A stretch of 64,000 nucleotides of DNA, taken from contig NZ_CP107880.1 in NCBI RefSeq assembly GCF_036013745.1, positions 6,758,001-6,822,000 of the forward strand. The letters are read 5' to 3'. Under the pieces are notes generated by a model. The model was given only the letters and a program-made list of their open reading frames with translations. It was not told the origin of the DNA and did not search any database. Made by a program: the position numbers and the translations under genes. Shown one piece after another: positions 1 to 8,380 of this stretch; the first letter of the stretch is position 1; each line of letters begins with the position of its first letter. The stretch comes from Streptomyces sp. NBC_00483 (GTDB lineage: Bacteria > Actinomycetota > Actinomycetes > Streptomycetales > Streptomycetaceae).

Positions 1-34
1 CGGTGGACAGGGCGAGGGCGAGTCGACGCTTCAA
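1..34 (-). CDS. 5' end of a secreted protein gene (partial)
   Basis: Only the first eleven codons lie in the window. Read leftwards, a TTG codon at 34-32 is preceded by an AGGAG ribosome-binding site at 41-45 with a 6-base spacer. The encoded residues, MKRRLALALST, have the basic n-region and start of the hydrophobic h-region of a signal peptide, so the product is probably exported or a lipoprotein. Nothing further can be said about its function because the gene leaves the window at base 1. The start rests on the good ribosome-binding site; a longer upstream frame is not excluded. Confidence 0.5.
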   Translation of the reverse strand, partial: MKRRLALALST

Positions 35-167
35 AGCTGCCTCCTGGCAAGGGAGTTGGCCCGGTCGGGCCGACACGGACCATCCTCGGTTCAGGTCGGC
101 CGCGGCAGCTCGTCGCACGGGATGATCTCGACCCTGGCGCGCGGCCCCGTCGTCCCCTAGGGGGCGG

Positions 168-860
168 CTACTCGTATGCGCGCAGCGACGTCAGGACGTC
201 GACCCGGTTCGTCGTGATCGAGTCCACGCCGATGTCGAGCAGGCGGCGCATCGAGCGCTTCGTGTCCGGGGTCCACGCCGACAGCAGGTAACCGTCGTGG
301 TGGACGCGGGTCGCCAGGTCCCGGGTCACCAGCGGGAAGCGGTAGTTGAGCCAGCGGGGCGTGAGGGCCGCGAGGAGGGCGGGGCGGGGCGGGGCCAGCG
401 AGGTCCAGGTGAGCGCGATCTCGGCGGAGGGGGAGGCGGCGCGCACCTTGAGCATCGTCTCGGCGCCCGCGCAGTAGTAGACCCGGTCCTCCGCGTCGCA
501 GTCGCGGACGGCGCCGACGACGGTACGTACTGAACGCGCGTCCGCGCCCGGCAGGTCGATCATGACGCGGGCGTCCCGGCACGTCTCCAGGGCGTCCGCC
601 AGTGTGGGCACGCCGTCCTCCGTCAGCCCGCGCACCTCGTCGGAGGAGAGCGCGGACAGCGGACGCTCGTGGTCCCACAGGCGCTCCAGCGTGGAGTCGT
701 GGAGCAGGACCGGGACGGCGTCCCCCGTCAGTCGTACGTCGATCTCCACCGCGTCCGCTCCCCGTTCCAGCGCGGAGCGCAAGGAGGGGAGGGTGTTCTC
801 GCGGACGCGGTAGGGGTCGCCTCGGTGGGCCACGGCAGTCACGGTGCGCATGGCCACCAT
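168..860 (-). CDS. glycerophosphodiester phosphodiesterase family protein
   Basis: A 230-residue protein of the GDPD family (TIM-barrel), which hydrolyses glycerophosphodiesters to glycerol 3-phosphate and an alcohol. The family signatures are visible: AHRGDP near residue 11 (catalytic His), AVEIDVRLT near 37-45 (metal-binding Glu and Asp) and VLLHDSTLE near 51-59 (second catalytic His). There is no signal peptide or membrane helix, so it should act in the cytoplasm, perhaps on phospholipid-derived diesters. Length is typical of short bacterial GDPDs. ATG at 860 is preceded by AAGG at a workable distance; a second ATG lies three codons in. The next gene upstream is on the same strand 91 bases away, so co-transcription is possible. 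Confidence 0.85.
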   Translation of the reverse strand: MVAMRTVTAVAHRGDPYRVRENTLPSLRSALERGADAVEIDVRLTGDAVPVLLHDSTLERLWDHERPLSALSSDEVRGLTEDGVPTLADALETCRDARVMIDLPGADARSVRTVVGAVRDCDAEDRVYYCAGAETMLKVRAASPSAEIALTWTSLAPPRPALLAALTPRWLNYRFPLVTRDLATRVHHDGYLLSAWTPDTKRSMRRLLDIGVDSITTNRVDVLTSLRAYE

Positions 861-951
861 TGTGGCCTTGAGCGGGAGTGGGTGGGCGCCACCCGGCGAT
901 CGGCCGCGGGGCTCTGCCCCGGACCCCGCGGGCTCTCGTCCGACTGCGGGC

Positions 952-2019
952 TTAATTCGGCCAGTTCTCCGTGTAACTGTCGATCTCGGTGATGATGCGT
1001 GCCTTGCCGATCTCGTCGAGGAACGACTCCCGCACCGCGTTCTTCGCCAGCTCCGCCACGCCCCGCTCGTCGAGGTCGAGGAGGCGGGCCGCCACCGCGT
1101 ACTCGGTGTTGAGGTCCGTGGAGAACATCGGCGGGTCGTCCGAGTTGATGGTGACCGTCACGCCCGCGTCCACGAACTGCTTGAGCGGGTGCTCGTCGAG
1201 GGTGCGGACCGCGCGCGTCGCGATGTTCGACGTCGGGCACACCTCCAGCGGGATGCCGTGCTCGGCGAGGTGCGCGAGGAGCTTCGGGTCCTGGGCCGCC
1301 GACGTGCCGTGGCCGATGCGCTCGGCGCCCAGGTGGTTCAGCGCGTCCCACACCGTCTCGGGCCCCGTCGTCTCGCCCGCGTGCGGCACCGAGCGCAGGC
1401 CCGCCGCGCGCGCCCGGTCGAAGTACGGCTTGAACTGCGGGCGCGGCACGCCGACTTCGGGCCCGCCGAGCCCGAACGACACCAGGCCCTCCGGCCGCAG
1501 CGCGTCGTCCGTGGCGAGCCGCGCCGTCTCCTCGGCCGACTCAAGGCCCGCCTCGCCGGGGATGTCGAAGCACCAGCGCAGCACCGTGCCGAACTCGGAC
1601 TCCGCCGACTTGCGCGCGTCCTCGATCGCCTCCATGAACCCGCGGGCGTCGATGCCGCGGCGCGTGGAGGAGAAGGGGGTGAGGGTGAGCTCCGCGTACC
1701 GCACGTTCTGCCGGGCCATGTCGCGGGCGATCTCGTACGTGAGGAGGCGGACGTCCTCCGGCGTGCGGATCAGGTCGACCACCGACAGGTACACCTGGAT
1801 GAAGTGCGCGAAGTCCGTGAACGTGAAGAACTCGGCCAGCGCCTCGGCGTCGGCCGGAACCTTCGAGTCGGGGTGCCGGGCGGCCAGCTCCGAGACGATC
1901 CTGGGGGAGGCGGAGCCCACGTGGTGGACGTGCAGTTCCGCCTTCGGCAGTCCGGTGATGAAGGCCTGCAGACTCTGGCTCTGGCTCTGGCTCTGGCTGT
2001 GACTCGGGCTCTGGCTCAC
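952..2019 (-). CDS. adenosine deaminase family; probable 6-aminodeoxyfutalosine deaminase
   Basis: A 355-residue member of the metal-dependent adenosine/AMP deaminase family. Visible family motifs are PKAELHVHHVGS at the N-terminus (zinc-binding His-x-His), HAGETTGP (catalytic Glu), IGHGTS, EVCPTSN and TINSDDPPMF (Asp pair near the metal). Classical adenosine deaminases have H-L-E-G-S after the first histidine pair; here it is H-V-G-S. From memory, the S. avermitilis protein Sav2595, which I place in the same gene neighbourhood, was shown to deaminate 6-aminodeoxyfutalosine in menaquinone biosynthesis, so that substrate is more likely than adenosine (inference). GTG at 2019 is chosen because GGAGG lies 5 bases upstream; the frame stays open further upstream but that part is low-complexity. 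The N-terminus after the start is a Ser-Gln repeat. Confidence 0.8.
   Translation of the reverse strand: MSQSPSHSQSQSQSQSLQAFITGLPKAELHVHHVGSASPRIVSELAARHPDSKVPADAEALAEFFTFTDFAHFIQVYLSVVDLIRTPEDVRLLTYEIARDMARQNVRYAELTLTPFSSTRRGIDARGFMEAIEDARKSAESEFGTVLRWCFDIPGEAGLESAEETARLATDDALRPEGLVSFGLGGPEVGVPRPQFKPYFDRARAAGLRSVPHAGETTGPETVWDALNHLGAERIGHGTSAAQDPKLLAHLAEHGIPLEVCPTSNIATRAVRTLDEHPLKQFVDAGVTVTINSDDPPMFSTDLNTEYAVAARLLDLDERGVAELAKNAVRESFLDEIGKARIITEIDSYTENWPN
1973..1996 (-). repeat. hexanucleotide microsatellite (ctctgg)4 in the deaminase N-terminus
   Basis: Four perfect tandem copies of CTCTGG, with two degenerate units following to 2014. In the deaminase frame each unit encodes Ser-Gln, giving the SQSQSQSQS stretch before the folded domain. 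Unit changes keep the reading frame. Confidence 0.8.
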
Positions 2020-2117
2020 GGTTTCCTCCCCAGGAACTTGGGTGATCGGCTGATCGGGGTCCTCGTCATCGTATGCGGGGAGATCCCCGGCACGACGGGG
2101 GTCCCTAGCATGGGTGG

Positions 2118-2540
2118 ATGAGCGAGTACGACCCGTGGCGCACGCCGCCGGCGCCCTCCTCGTACGGGTACGCCAATCCGTACGCGGCGCCGGACGAGCC
2201 CGTGCCGCCACCACCGGTCGGTCCCGAGGGCCCGACACCGTTCTCGTACCAGGCCTACTGGTACGCATACGGCCTCGGCCCGCCGCCGGGGTCCGTGCCG
2301 CCTCGCAACGGGCCCGGTCTCGCGGCCCTGGTGCTCGGCGTCGTCACCGCGGTCGGCTTCGTGGTGTGGCCGGTCGCGATCGTGACGGGCGTGCTCGCGG
2401 TGATCTTCGGCGTGATCGGCAGACAGCGGGCCGGGCGCGGCGCCGCGACCAACGGCGGGCAGGCGCTGGGCGGGCTCATCTGCGGCGTCGGTGGGCTGCT
2501 GTCGGCGATCGGGGTCGCGATCGCCGTCCTCATGGGGTGA
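2118..2540 (+). CDS. DUF4190 domain membrane protein
   Basis: A 140-residue protein. Residues 1-60 are Pro/Tyr/Gly-rich and hydrophilic (repeats such as PSSYGYANPY and FSYQAYWYAYG). Residues about 66-95 form a hydrophobic hairpin, GRQRAGRGAATNGGQALGG is a basic cytoplasmic turn, and residues about 115-139 make a last helix. This layout of Pro-rich N-tail plus Ala/Gly/Val-rich helices matches DUF4190, a small actinobacterial membrane domain of unknown function. It diverges from the deaminase gene with about 98 bases between start codons, so both promoters must lie there. Function unknown. Confidence 0.75.
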   Translation: MSEYDPWRTPPAPSSYGYANPYAAPDEPVPPPPVGPEGPTPFSYQAYWYAYGLGPPPGSVPPRNGPGLAALVLGVVTAVGFVVWPVAIVTGVLAVIFGVIGRQRAGRGAATNGGQALGGLICGVGGLLSAIGVAIAVLMG

Positions 2541-2549
2541 GCAGCTGCT

Positions 2550-3104
2550 CTACGGGGTGCGCAGCCGCTCTCTCGCCGCCATCAGCGCGAACCCCAGCAG
2601 ATTCAACCCCCGCCACGCCTCCGGATCCGCTGCCCCGGCCTCGTCCGCCGCCATCCCGATGCCCCACACCCGGTCCATCGGACTCGCCTCCACCAGCACC
2701 TGCTCGCCCGTTCCCACCAGGAATTCCCGCAGCGCCGGATCCGCCGCGAACTTGTGGACGCTCCCCTCGACGACCACGCCGAAGCGCTCCCGCTCCCACA
2801 CCGCACCGTCGAAGCCCCGCACCAGGCGCCCCGCCTTCTTGGCCTCCGCCGGATGACCTGCGGCGATCGCGCGGCGCTCCGCCTCCGCGTCCCCGAACAG
2901 GCGCGCCTTCTCCGCCATCATCCAGTGCTCCGCCGTCGCGTACTCCACGCCCGCCACCGTGAACGGCGAGGGCCACCACTGGCTGAGGCAACTCGCCCCG
3001 ATCGAACCGTCCTTACGCGGTGTGTGCCCCCAGAAGTGCAGGTACTTCACGCTTGTCCCCGCCGCCAGAGCCGTGACCAGCGATTCCCTGCTGTCGATCT
3101 CCAT
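2550..3104 (-). CDS. NADAR family protein (DUF1768, YbiA-like N-glycosidase)
   Basis: A 184-residue protein of the NADAR/YbiA family; characterised members cleave the N-glycosidic bond of early riboflavin-pathway intermediates or act on ADP-ribose-type substrates. Family features visible are YLHFWGHTP near the N-terminus, SQWWPSPFTVAGVEYATAEHWMMAEKARLF in the centre (given here as the region around residues 41-70, with the conserved Trp/Phe and Glu-His), and VWGIGMAADEAGAADPEAWRG near residues 146-166, containing the WG(I)G and W-x-G-x-N-x-LG core. It converges on the DUF4190 gene with a 9-base gap. ATG at 3104 gives the usual family N-terminus but has a poor ribosome-binding site; ATG at 3134, preceded by AGGACGGA, is an alternative giving ten more residues. 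Confidence 0.8.
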   Translation of the reverse strand: MEIDSRESLVTALAAGTSVKYLHFWGHTPRKDGSIGASCLSQWWPSPFTVAGVEYATAEHWMMAEKARLFGDAEAERRAIAAGHPAEAKKAGRLVRGFDGAVWERERFGVVVEGSVHKFAADPALREFLVGTGEQVLVEASPMDRVWGIGMAADEAGAADPEAWRGLNLLGFALMAARERLRTP

Positions 3105-3214
3105 ACACGCGAGTCTGGCACGCACCACTGACATTCCGTCCTGCGTTTTACAGGTGGACTCGACACCCGGTCGACAGATTCCGTCGCGTAACCAAAAGGC
3201 AACAACGGAATCAC

Positions 3215-3243
3215 TTGTTGGCACTGTGGTCCTCTGTCAGGAT
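3215..3243 (+). promoter_or_regulatory. candidate promoter for the aldehyde dehydrogenase/Pot operon
   Basis: TTGTTG (3215-3220) and CAGGAT (3238-3243) are separated by 17 bases, a reasonable fit to Streptomyces vegetative promoters (TTGACN, TAGGAT-like). It lies about 90 bases upstream of the chosen start. Prediction by eye only. Confidence 0.35.
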
Positions 3244-3258
3244 CGTCACTCACATCGA

Positions 3259-3282
3259 GCTGGAGCTACGGCTGGAGCTACG
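3259..3282 (+). repeat. two tandem 12-bp direct repeats upstream of the polyamine operon
   Basis: GCTGGAGCTACG occurs twice back to back at 3259-3270 and 3271-3282, just downstream of the candidate promoter and in the untranslated leader. Its position would suit a repressor site, but no protein is known to me for this sequence. Confidence 0.6.
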
Positions 3283-3333
3283 TCGGCGCCCTCGGGACGA
3301 GGGCCGACGCAGGAGAAGCGAGAGCGAGCACTC

Positions 3334-4887
3334 ATGCACCACCCCACCTCGGATCACCCCGCCTCGGCCAAGAACGTGGCCGCACTGGCGCAGGAACTCT
3401 TCGCGGAAGGCGCGAACTTCGTCGCGGGCCGCCTCGTCAAGGGCACGTCCGGCCGCACCCACGCCGTCGTCGACCCGGCCACGGGCGAGGAGGTCTACAC
3501 GTACGAACTGGCGGGCACCGCCGACGTGGACGCCGCCGTCGTGGCCGCCCGTGCGGCCTTCCCCGGCTGGTCGGGCGCCACGCCCGGCGAGCGGTCCGAC
3601 GCCATGCACCGGTTCGCCGGGGTCCTCGACGAGAAGGCCGAGGAGTTCGCGCGCCTCGAATCGCTGCAGTGCGGCAAGCCGCTCAAGCTGAGCCGCGAGT
3701 TCGACGTGCCCGGATCGGTCGACAACGCCGCCTTCTTCGCCGGCGCCGCCCGGCACCTTCAGGGGCAGTCCGCGGGCGAGTACAGCGCCGACCACACCTC
3801 GTACGTACGCCGCGAGCCCATCGGTGTCGTCGGCTCCATCGCGCCGTGGAACTACCCGCTGCAGATGGCCGCCTGGAAGGTGCTTCCGGCGATCGCGGCG
3901 GGCAACACGATCGTCCTCAAGCCCGCCGAGCTCACCCCGTTCACCTCGCTCCTCTTCGCGCAGGCCGCCACCGAGGCGGGCCTCCCGGACGGCGTCGTCA
4001 ACGTCATCAGCGGCGCGGGCCGCGACGCGGGCGAGCACCTCGTCGGCCACCCGGACGTCGCCATGACCTCCTTCACCGGCTCCACGGGCGTCGGCAAGCG
4101 GGTCGCCGAGATCGCCACGGCCACCGTGAAGCGGATCCACCTGGAGCTGGGCGGCAAGGCGCCGTTCGTCGTGTTCGACGACGCCGACCTCGACGCCGCC
4201 GTGCACGGCGCGGTCGCCGGCGCGCTCATCAACACCGGCCAGGACTGCACCGCCGCCACGCGCGCGTACGTGCAGCGCCCGCTCTACGAAGCCTTCGTGG
4301 AGCAGACGGCGGCCCTGATGGAGACCGTCAGGCTCGGCGACCCGTTCGCCGACGGCACCGACCTCGGGCCGCTCATCTCGCACGCCCAGCGGGACCGCGT
4401 CGCCGCCTTCGTGGACCGGGCGCGCGGCTACGCGCGCGTGGTGACCGGTGGCGAGGCCCCCGGCGGCGAGCTCGCGGACGGCGCGTACTACCGGCCCACC
4501 CTCATCGCCGACGCCGCGCAGGACAGCGAGGCCGTGCAGTCCGAGATCTTCGGCCCCGTGCTCGTCGTGCTGCCCTTCGACAGCGACGACGACGGCATCC
4601 GGCTCGCCAACGACACCCCGTACGGGCTCGCCGCCTCCGCCTGGTCCACCAATGTGTTCCGCGCGAACCGTGCCACGCGCGAGATCAAGGCGGGCTGTGT
4701 GTGGGTCAACGACCACATCCCGATCCTCAGCGAGATGCCGCACGGCGGCTACAAGGCATCCGGCTACGGCAAGGACATGTCCGCCTACTCCTTCGACGAG
4801 TACACGCAGATCAAGCACGTCATGTTCGACAACACCGCGGTGGTGCGCAAGGACTGGCACCGCACGGTCTTCGGGGACCGTCCTTAA
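3334..4887 (+). CDS. gamma-aminobutyraldehyde dehydrogenase-like aldehyde dehydrogenase
   Basis: A 517-residue NAD(P)-dependent aldehyde dehydrogenase. It has the Rossmann/nucleotide segment GSIAPWNYPLQMAAWK, FTGSTGVGK, the general-base Glu271 in LELGGKAP and the nucleophile Cys305 in NTGQDCTAA. It starts an operon with a polyamine importer and an amine oxidase, which points to oxidation of the aldehyde made from putrescine (4-aminobutyraldehyde, or its gamma-glutamyl form) to GABA or gamma-glutamyl-GABA. Substrate is inferred from context; the family alone does not fix it. ATG at 3334 is chosen because the family N-terminus begins there; the frame is open for 375 bases further up but that part overlaps the divergent NADAR gene. 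An AGGAGA lies 18 bases upstream, rather far. Confidence 0.85.
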   Translation: MHHPTSDHPASAKNVAALAQELFAEGANFVAGRLVKGTSGRTHAVVDPATGEEVYTYELAGTADVDAAVVAARAAFPGWSGATPGERSDAMHRFAGVLDEKAEEFARLESLQCGKPLKLSREFDVPGSVDNAAFFAGAARHLQGQSAGEYSADHTSYVRREPIGVVGSIAPWNYPLQMAAWKVLPAIAAGNTIVLKPAELTPFTSLLFAQAATEAGLPDGVVNVISGAGRDAGEHLVGHPDVAMTSFTGSTGVGKRVAEIATATVKRIHLELGGKAPFVVFDDADLDAAVHGAVAGALINTGQDCTAATRAYVQRPLYEAFVEQTAALMETVRLGDPFADGTDLGPLISHAQRDRVAAFVDRARGYARVVTGGEAPGGELADGAYYRPTLIADAAQDSEAVQSEIFGPVLVVLPFDSDDDGIRLANDTPYGLAASAWSTNVFRANRATREIKAGCVWVNDHIPILSEMPHGGYKASGYGKDMSAYSFDEYTQIKHVMFDNTAVVRKDWHRTVFGDRP

Positions 4888-4966
4888 CCGATATCCGGCT
4901 ACCGCCGGGTGGCAGCAGGCCGACCGACCACCGGCCGCCACTCCTCCCGAAAGGGCAACCACGCGC

Positions 4967-6226
4967 ATGGAGCAGTACGAGCCCGACAGTCTGTCCCCGG
5001 CCCAACTGGCCGCCATGCACCGCAGCTTCAGGAACGGCAGGGCCAAAGCCTCGATGGCTCGCCGCTCCCTGCTGCGGGCCTCCGCCGGCGGCGCGCTCGC
5101 CGTCGGCGGGCTCAGCGCCCTCACCGGCTGCGGCATTCCCGCGGCGAGCAAGTCCTCGGGCGGCATCTCGTCCGAGGACCACTCGGCCAAGGAGAAGACC
5201 ATCAACTTCTCCAACTGGACCGAGTACATCGACATGAGCGACGACGAGAAGCACCGCCCGTCCCTCGAGGCCTTCACCAAGCGCACCGGGATCAAGGTCA
5301 AGTACACCGAGGACATCAACGACAACGTCGAGTTCTTCGGGAAGATCAAGCCGCAGCTCGCGGCGGGCCAGGACACCGGGCGCGACATCATCGTCCTCAC
5401 CGACTGGCTCGCCGCACGGCTGATCCGCTACGGCTGGGTGCAGAAGCTCGACCAGGCCAACCTGCCGCACGCGTACACCAACCTGGCCACCCAGTTCCGC
5501 AACCCCGACTGGGACCCGGGCCGCTCGTTCTCCTACCCCTGGCAGGGCATCGCGACGGTCATCGCGTACAACACCAAGGCCACCGGCGGGAAAGAGATCA
5601 CCTCGGTCTCGCAACTGCTCGACGACCCGAAGCTCAAGGGCAAGGTCGGCCTGCTCTCCGAGATGCGCGACACGATCGGCATGACGCTGATCGACATGGG
5701 CAAGGACCCGCGCACCTTCAAGGCCGACGACTTCGACGCGGCGATCGCGCGCGTGCAGAAGGCCGTCGACAACAAGCAGGTGCGCCGCTTCACCGGCAAC
5801 GACTACATATCCGACCTCAGCAAGGGCGACCTGGCGGCCTGCCTCGCCTGGGCCGGTGACGTCGTCCAGCTCCAGGCGGACAACCCGCACGTCAAGTTCG
5901 CGATCCCGGACGCCGGTTACATCTCGTCGACCGACAACATGCTGGTCCCGAACAAGGCACGTCACAAGACGAACGCCGAGAAGCTCATGGACTACTACTA
6001 CGAGCCGGCGGTCGGCGCGGAGCTGGCGGCGTGGATCAACTACGTCTCGCCGCTGGAGACCGGCATCGTCAAGCCGGAACTCGCCAAGATCGACAAGGAC
6101 GTCGCGAACGACCCGCTGATCGTCCCCGACAAGGAGATGTCGGCGAAGGCGCACAACTTCCGCTCCCTGACGGCCAAGGAAGACACGGCGTTCGAGCAGA
6201 AGTTCGCCCAGCTCACCGGCGGCTGA
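4967..6226 (+). CDS. potD: polyamine ABC transporter, Tat-type substrate-binding lipoprotein (PotD/PotF-like)
   Basis: A 419-residue extracellular solute-binding protein of the spermidine/putrescine family. The N-terminus has a twin-arginine motif at Arg32-Arg33 (ARRSLLRAS), a hydrophobic stretch and a lipobox ending at Cys55 (SALTGC), so it is probably exported folded by Tat and lipid-anchored outside the membrane. The mature part starts with TINFSNWTEYI, close to the PotD/PotF start, and contains YPWQGIATVIAYN and CLAWAGDVV typical of the family. It lies 79 bases after the aldehyde dehydrogenase and 52 bases before the transporter ATPase, so the five genes probably share a message. Ligand is likely putrescine or a related polyamine. 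Confidence 0.88.
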   Translation: MEQYEPDSLSPAQLAAMHRSFRNGRAKASMARRSLLRASAGGALAVGGLSALTGCGIPAASKSSGGISSEDHSAKEKTINFSNWTEYIDMSDDEKHRPSLEAFTKRTGIKVKYTEDINDNVEFFGKIKPQLAAGQDTGRDIIVLTDWLAARLIRYGWVQKLDQANLPHAYTNLATQFRNPDWDPGRSFSYPWQGIATVIAYNTKATGGKEITSVSQLLDDPKLKGKVGLLSEMRDTIGMTLIDMGKDPRTFKADDFDAAIARVQKAVDNKQVRRFTGNDYISDLSKGDLAACLAWAGDVVQLQADNPHVKFAIPDAGYISSTDNMLVPNKARHKTNAEKLMDYYYEPAVGAELAAWINYVSPLETGIVKPELAKIDKDVANDPLIVPDKEMSAKAHNFRSLTAKEDTAFEQKFAQLTGG

Positions 6227-6278
6227 GCCGATCCCGCTCGCCCCGCAACCCTGCCCTCACCGACTCCTTGGACTCACC

Positions 6279-7451
6279 ATGACGACCCTTCCGACGTCGG
6301 AGACCGGCGGAGACGTCCGTCTCTCCGGGATCAGCAAGACGTACGACAACGGCTTCACCGCCGTCCGGCCGCTCGACCTCACCGTGCCCCAGGGCTCGTT
6401 CTTCGCGCTGCTCGGCGCCTCCGGCTGCGGGAAGACCACGACGCTCCGCATGATCGCCGGACTGGAGGACCCGACCACAGGAACGGTTCACCTCGGCGAC
6501 CAGGACGTGACGTCCCTGCCCCCGTACAAGCGCCCGGTGAACACCGTCTTCCAGTCGTACGCGCTCTTCCCGCACCTCGACATCTACGAGAACGTCGCCT
6601 TCGGCCTGCGCCGGCGCGGCATCAAGTCCGTGAAGAAGCAGGTCGAGGAGATGCTCGACCTGGTGCAGCTCGGCGAGCAGATCCGCAAGAAGCCGCAGCA
6701 GCTCTCCGGCGGCCAGCAGCAGCGCGTCGCCGTGGCCCGCGCGCTCATCAACCACCCCAAGGTGCTGCTGCTCGACGAGCCGCTCGGCGCCCTCGACCTC
6801 AAGCTGCGCCGCCAGATGCAGCTGGAGCTCAAGCGCATCCAGACCGAGGTCGGCATCACGTTCGTGCACGTCACGCACGACCAGGAGGAGGCCATGACGA
6901 TGGCCGACACCGTGGCCGTGATGAACGCGGGCTCCGTCGAGCAACTCGGCGCCCCCACCGACCTGTACGAGAACCCGGGCTCGACGTTCGTCGCGAACTT
7001 CCTCGGCACCTCGAACTTCATCGAGGCCGAGATCGCGGGCCGCTCCGGCGACGACCTCACCCTCAAGGCGGGCGGCGGCAAGCTCGTTCTGCCCACCGCC
7101 CGCAACTCGTCGAGCACCACCGCGACCGGCGACAAGCTGCTTCTCGGCGTGCGGCCCGAGAAGATCACGCTCACGCACGCCGACGACGCGGGCGAGATCT
7201 CCGACGGCCGCAACCGCATCACGGGGAAGATCGCCGACTCCAGCTTCATCGGCGTCTCCACGCAGTACGTCATCGACAGCCCGCTGTGCGACTCCTTCGA
7301 GGTCTACGCGCAGAACATCGAGCGCGACAGCCGCCTCGTCCCCGGCGCCGAGGTCGTCCTGCACTGGAACCCCGCGCACACGTTCGGCCTCGACGCCGCC
7401 CAGGACATCGACGCGGGCGCGGCCAAGGTCTCGGAGGACGCCGCCGCATGA
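6279..7451 (+). CDS. potA: polyamine ABC transporter ATP-binding protein
   Basis: A 390-residue ABC ATPase powering polyamine import. Walker A is GASGCGKTT (residues about 46-54), the Q-loop is in TVFQSYALFPH, the signature is LSGGQQQR, Walker B is VLLLDEPLGALD, and the H-loop is THDQEEAM. The C-terminal third has the TOBE-type regulatory domain seen in PotA (LLGVRPEKI and following). The stop codon overlaps the ATG of the first permease (ATGA), implying translational coupling. Confidence 0.92.
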   Translation: MTTLPTSETGGDVRLSGISKTYDNGFTAVRPLDLTVPQGSFFALLGASGCGKTTTLRMIAGLEDPTTGTVHLGDQDVTSLPPYKRPVNTVFQSYALFPHLDIYENVAFGLRRRGIKSVKKQVEEMLDLVQLGEQIRKKPQQLSGGQQQRVAVARALINHPKVLLLDEPLGALDLKLRRQMQLELKRIQTEVGITFVHVTHDQEEAMTMADTVAVMNAGSVEQLGAPTDLYENPGSTFVANFLGTSNFIEAEIAGRSGDDLTLKAGGGKLVLPTARNSSSTTATGDKLLLGVRPEKITLTHADDAGEISDGRNRITGKIADSSFIGVSTQYVIDSPLCDSFEVYAQNIERDSRLVPGAEVVLHWNPAHTFGLDAAQDIDAGAAKVSEDAAA

Positions 7452-8380
7452 GCACGACACTCTCCGACGCGCCCCCACAGGCGCCCGCGCCGATCGACAA
7501 GCCGCGTAAGCCCCGCAAGCGCGGCCGCCTCGTCCCGTACTGGCTGCTGCTGCCCGGCATCCTCTGGCTTGTCGTCTTCTTCGCGCTGCCGATGGTCTAC
7601 CAGGCCTCGACATCCGTGCAGCAAGGGTCACTTGAGGACGGCTTCAAGGTCACCTGGCACTTCGCCACGTACTGGGACGCGCTGTCCGAGTACTGGCCGC
7701 AGTTCCTGCGCTCCGTCCTGTACGCGGGCCTCGCCACGATCCTGTGCCTGCTGCTCGGCTACCCGCTCGCGTATCTCATCGCGTTCCGCGCGGGCCGCTG
7801 GCGCAACTTCATCATGATCCTGGTGATCGCCCCGTTCTTCACCAGCTTCCTGATCCGTACGCTCGCGTGGAAGACGATCCTCGCCGACGGCGGCCCGGTC
7901 GTCGGCGCGCTCAACTCGCTGCACATCCTCGACGTCACGAGCCTGCTCGGCATGACCGACGGCAGCCGGGTCCTCGCCACACCGCTCGCGGTGGTGTGCG
8001 GACTCACGTACAACTTCCTGCCGTTCATGATCCTGCCGCTGTACACGTCTCTCGAACGGATCGACGGCCGGCTGCACGAGGCGGCGGGCGACCTGTACGC
8101 GCACCCCTTCACCACCTTCCGCAAGGTGACGTTCCCGCTGTCGATGCCGGGCGTGGTCTCCGGAACGCTGCTGACCTTCATCCCGGCGACCGGCGACTAC
8201 GTGAACGCGGACCTGCTCGGCTCCACCGACACCCGCATGATCGGAAACGTCATCCAGACGCAGTTCCTGCGGATTCTCGACTATCCGACGGCGGCGGCGC
8301 TCTCCTTCATCCTCATGGCGGCCATTCTCTTCATGGTCACCTTCTACATCCGTCGTTCCGGGACGGAGGACCTCGTCTGA
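7448..8380 (+). CDS. potB: polyamine ABC transporter permease (PotB type)
   Basis: A 310-residue inner-membrane permease with six predicted helices: the first at about residues 30-50 (YWLLLPGILWLVVFFALPM), then helices near 95-115, 128-150, 180-205, 235-260 and 280-305. The EAA loop, which docks on the ATPase, reads HEAAGDLYAHPFTTFRKVTFP. The N-terminus is Pro/Lys-rich and cytoplasmic. It overlaps potA by four bases and potC by one, the usual coupling in Pot operons. Confidence 0.9.
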   Translation: MSTTLSDAPPQAPAPIDKPRKPRKRGRLVPYWLLLPGILWLVVFFALPMVYQASTSVQQGSLEDGFKVTWHFATYWDALSEYWPQFLRSVLYAGLATILCLLLGYPLAYLIAFRAGRWRNFIMILVIAPFFTSFLIRTLAWKTILADGGPVVGALNSLHILDVTSLLGMTDGSRVLATPLAVVCGLTYNFLPFMILPLYTSLERIDGRLHEAAGDLYAHPFTTFRKVTFPLSMPGVVSGTLLTFIPATGDYVNADLLGSTDTRMIGNVIQTQFLRILDYPTAAALSFILMAAILFMVTFYIRRSGTEDLV

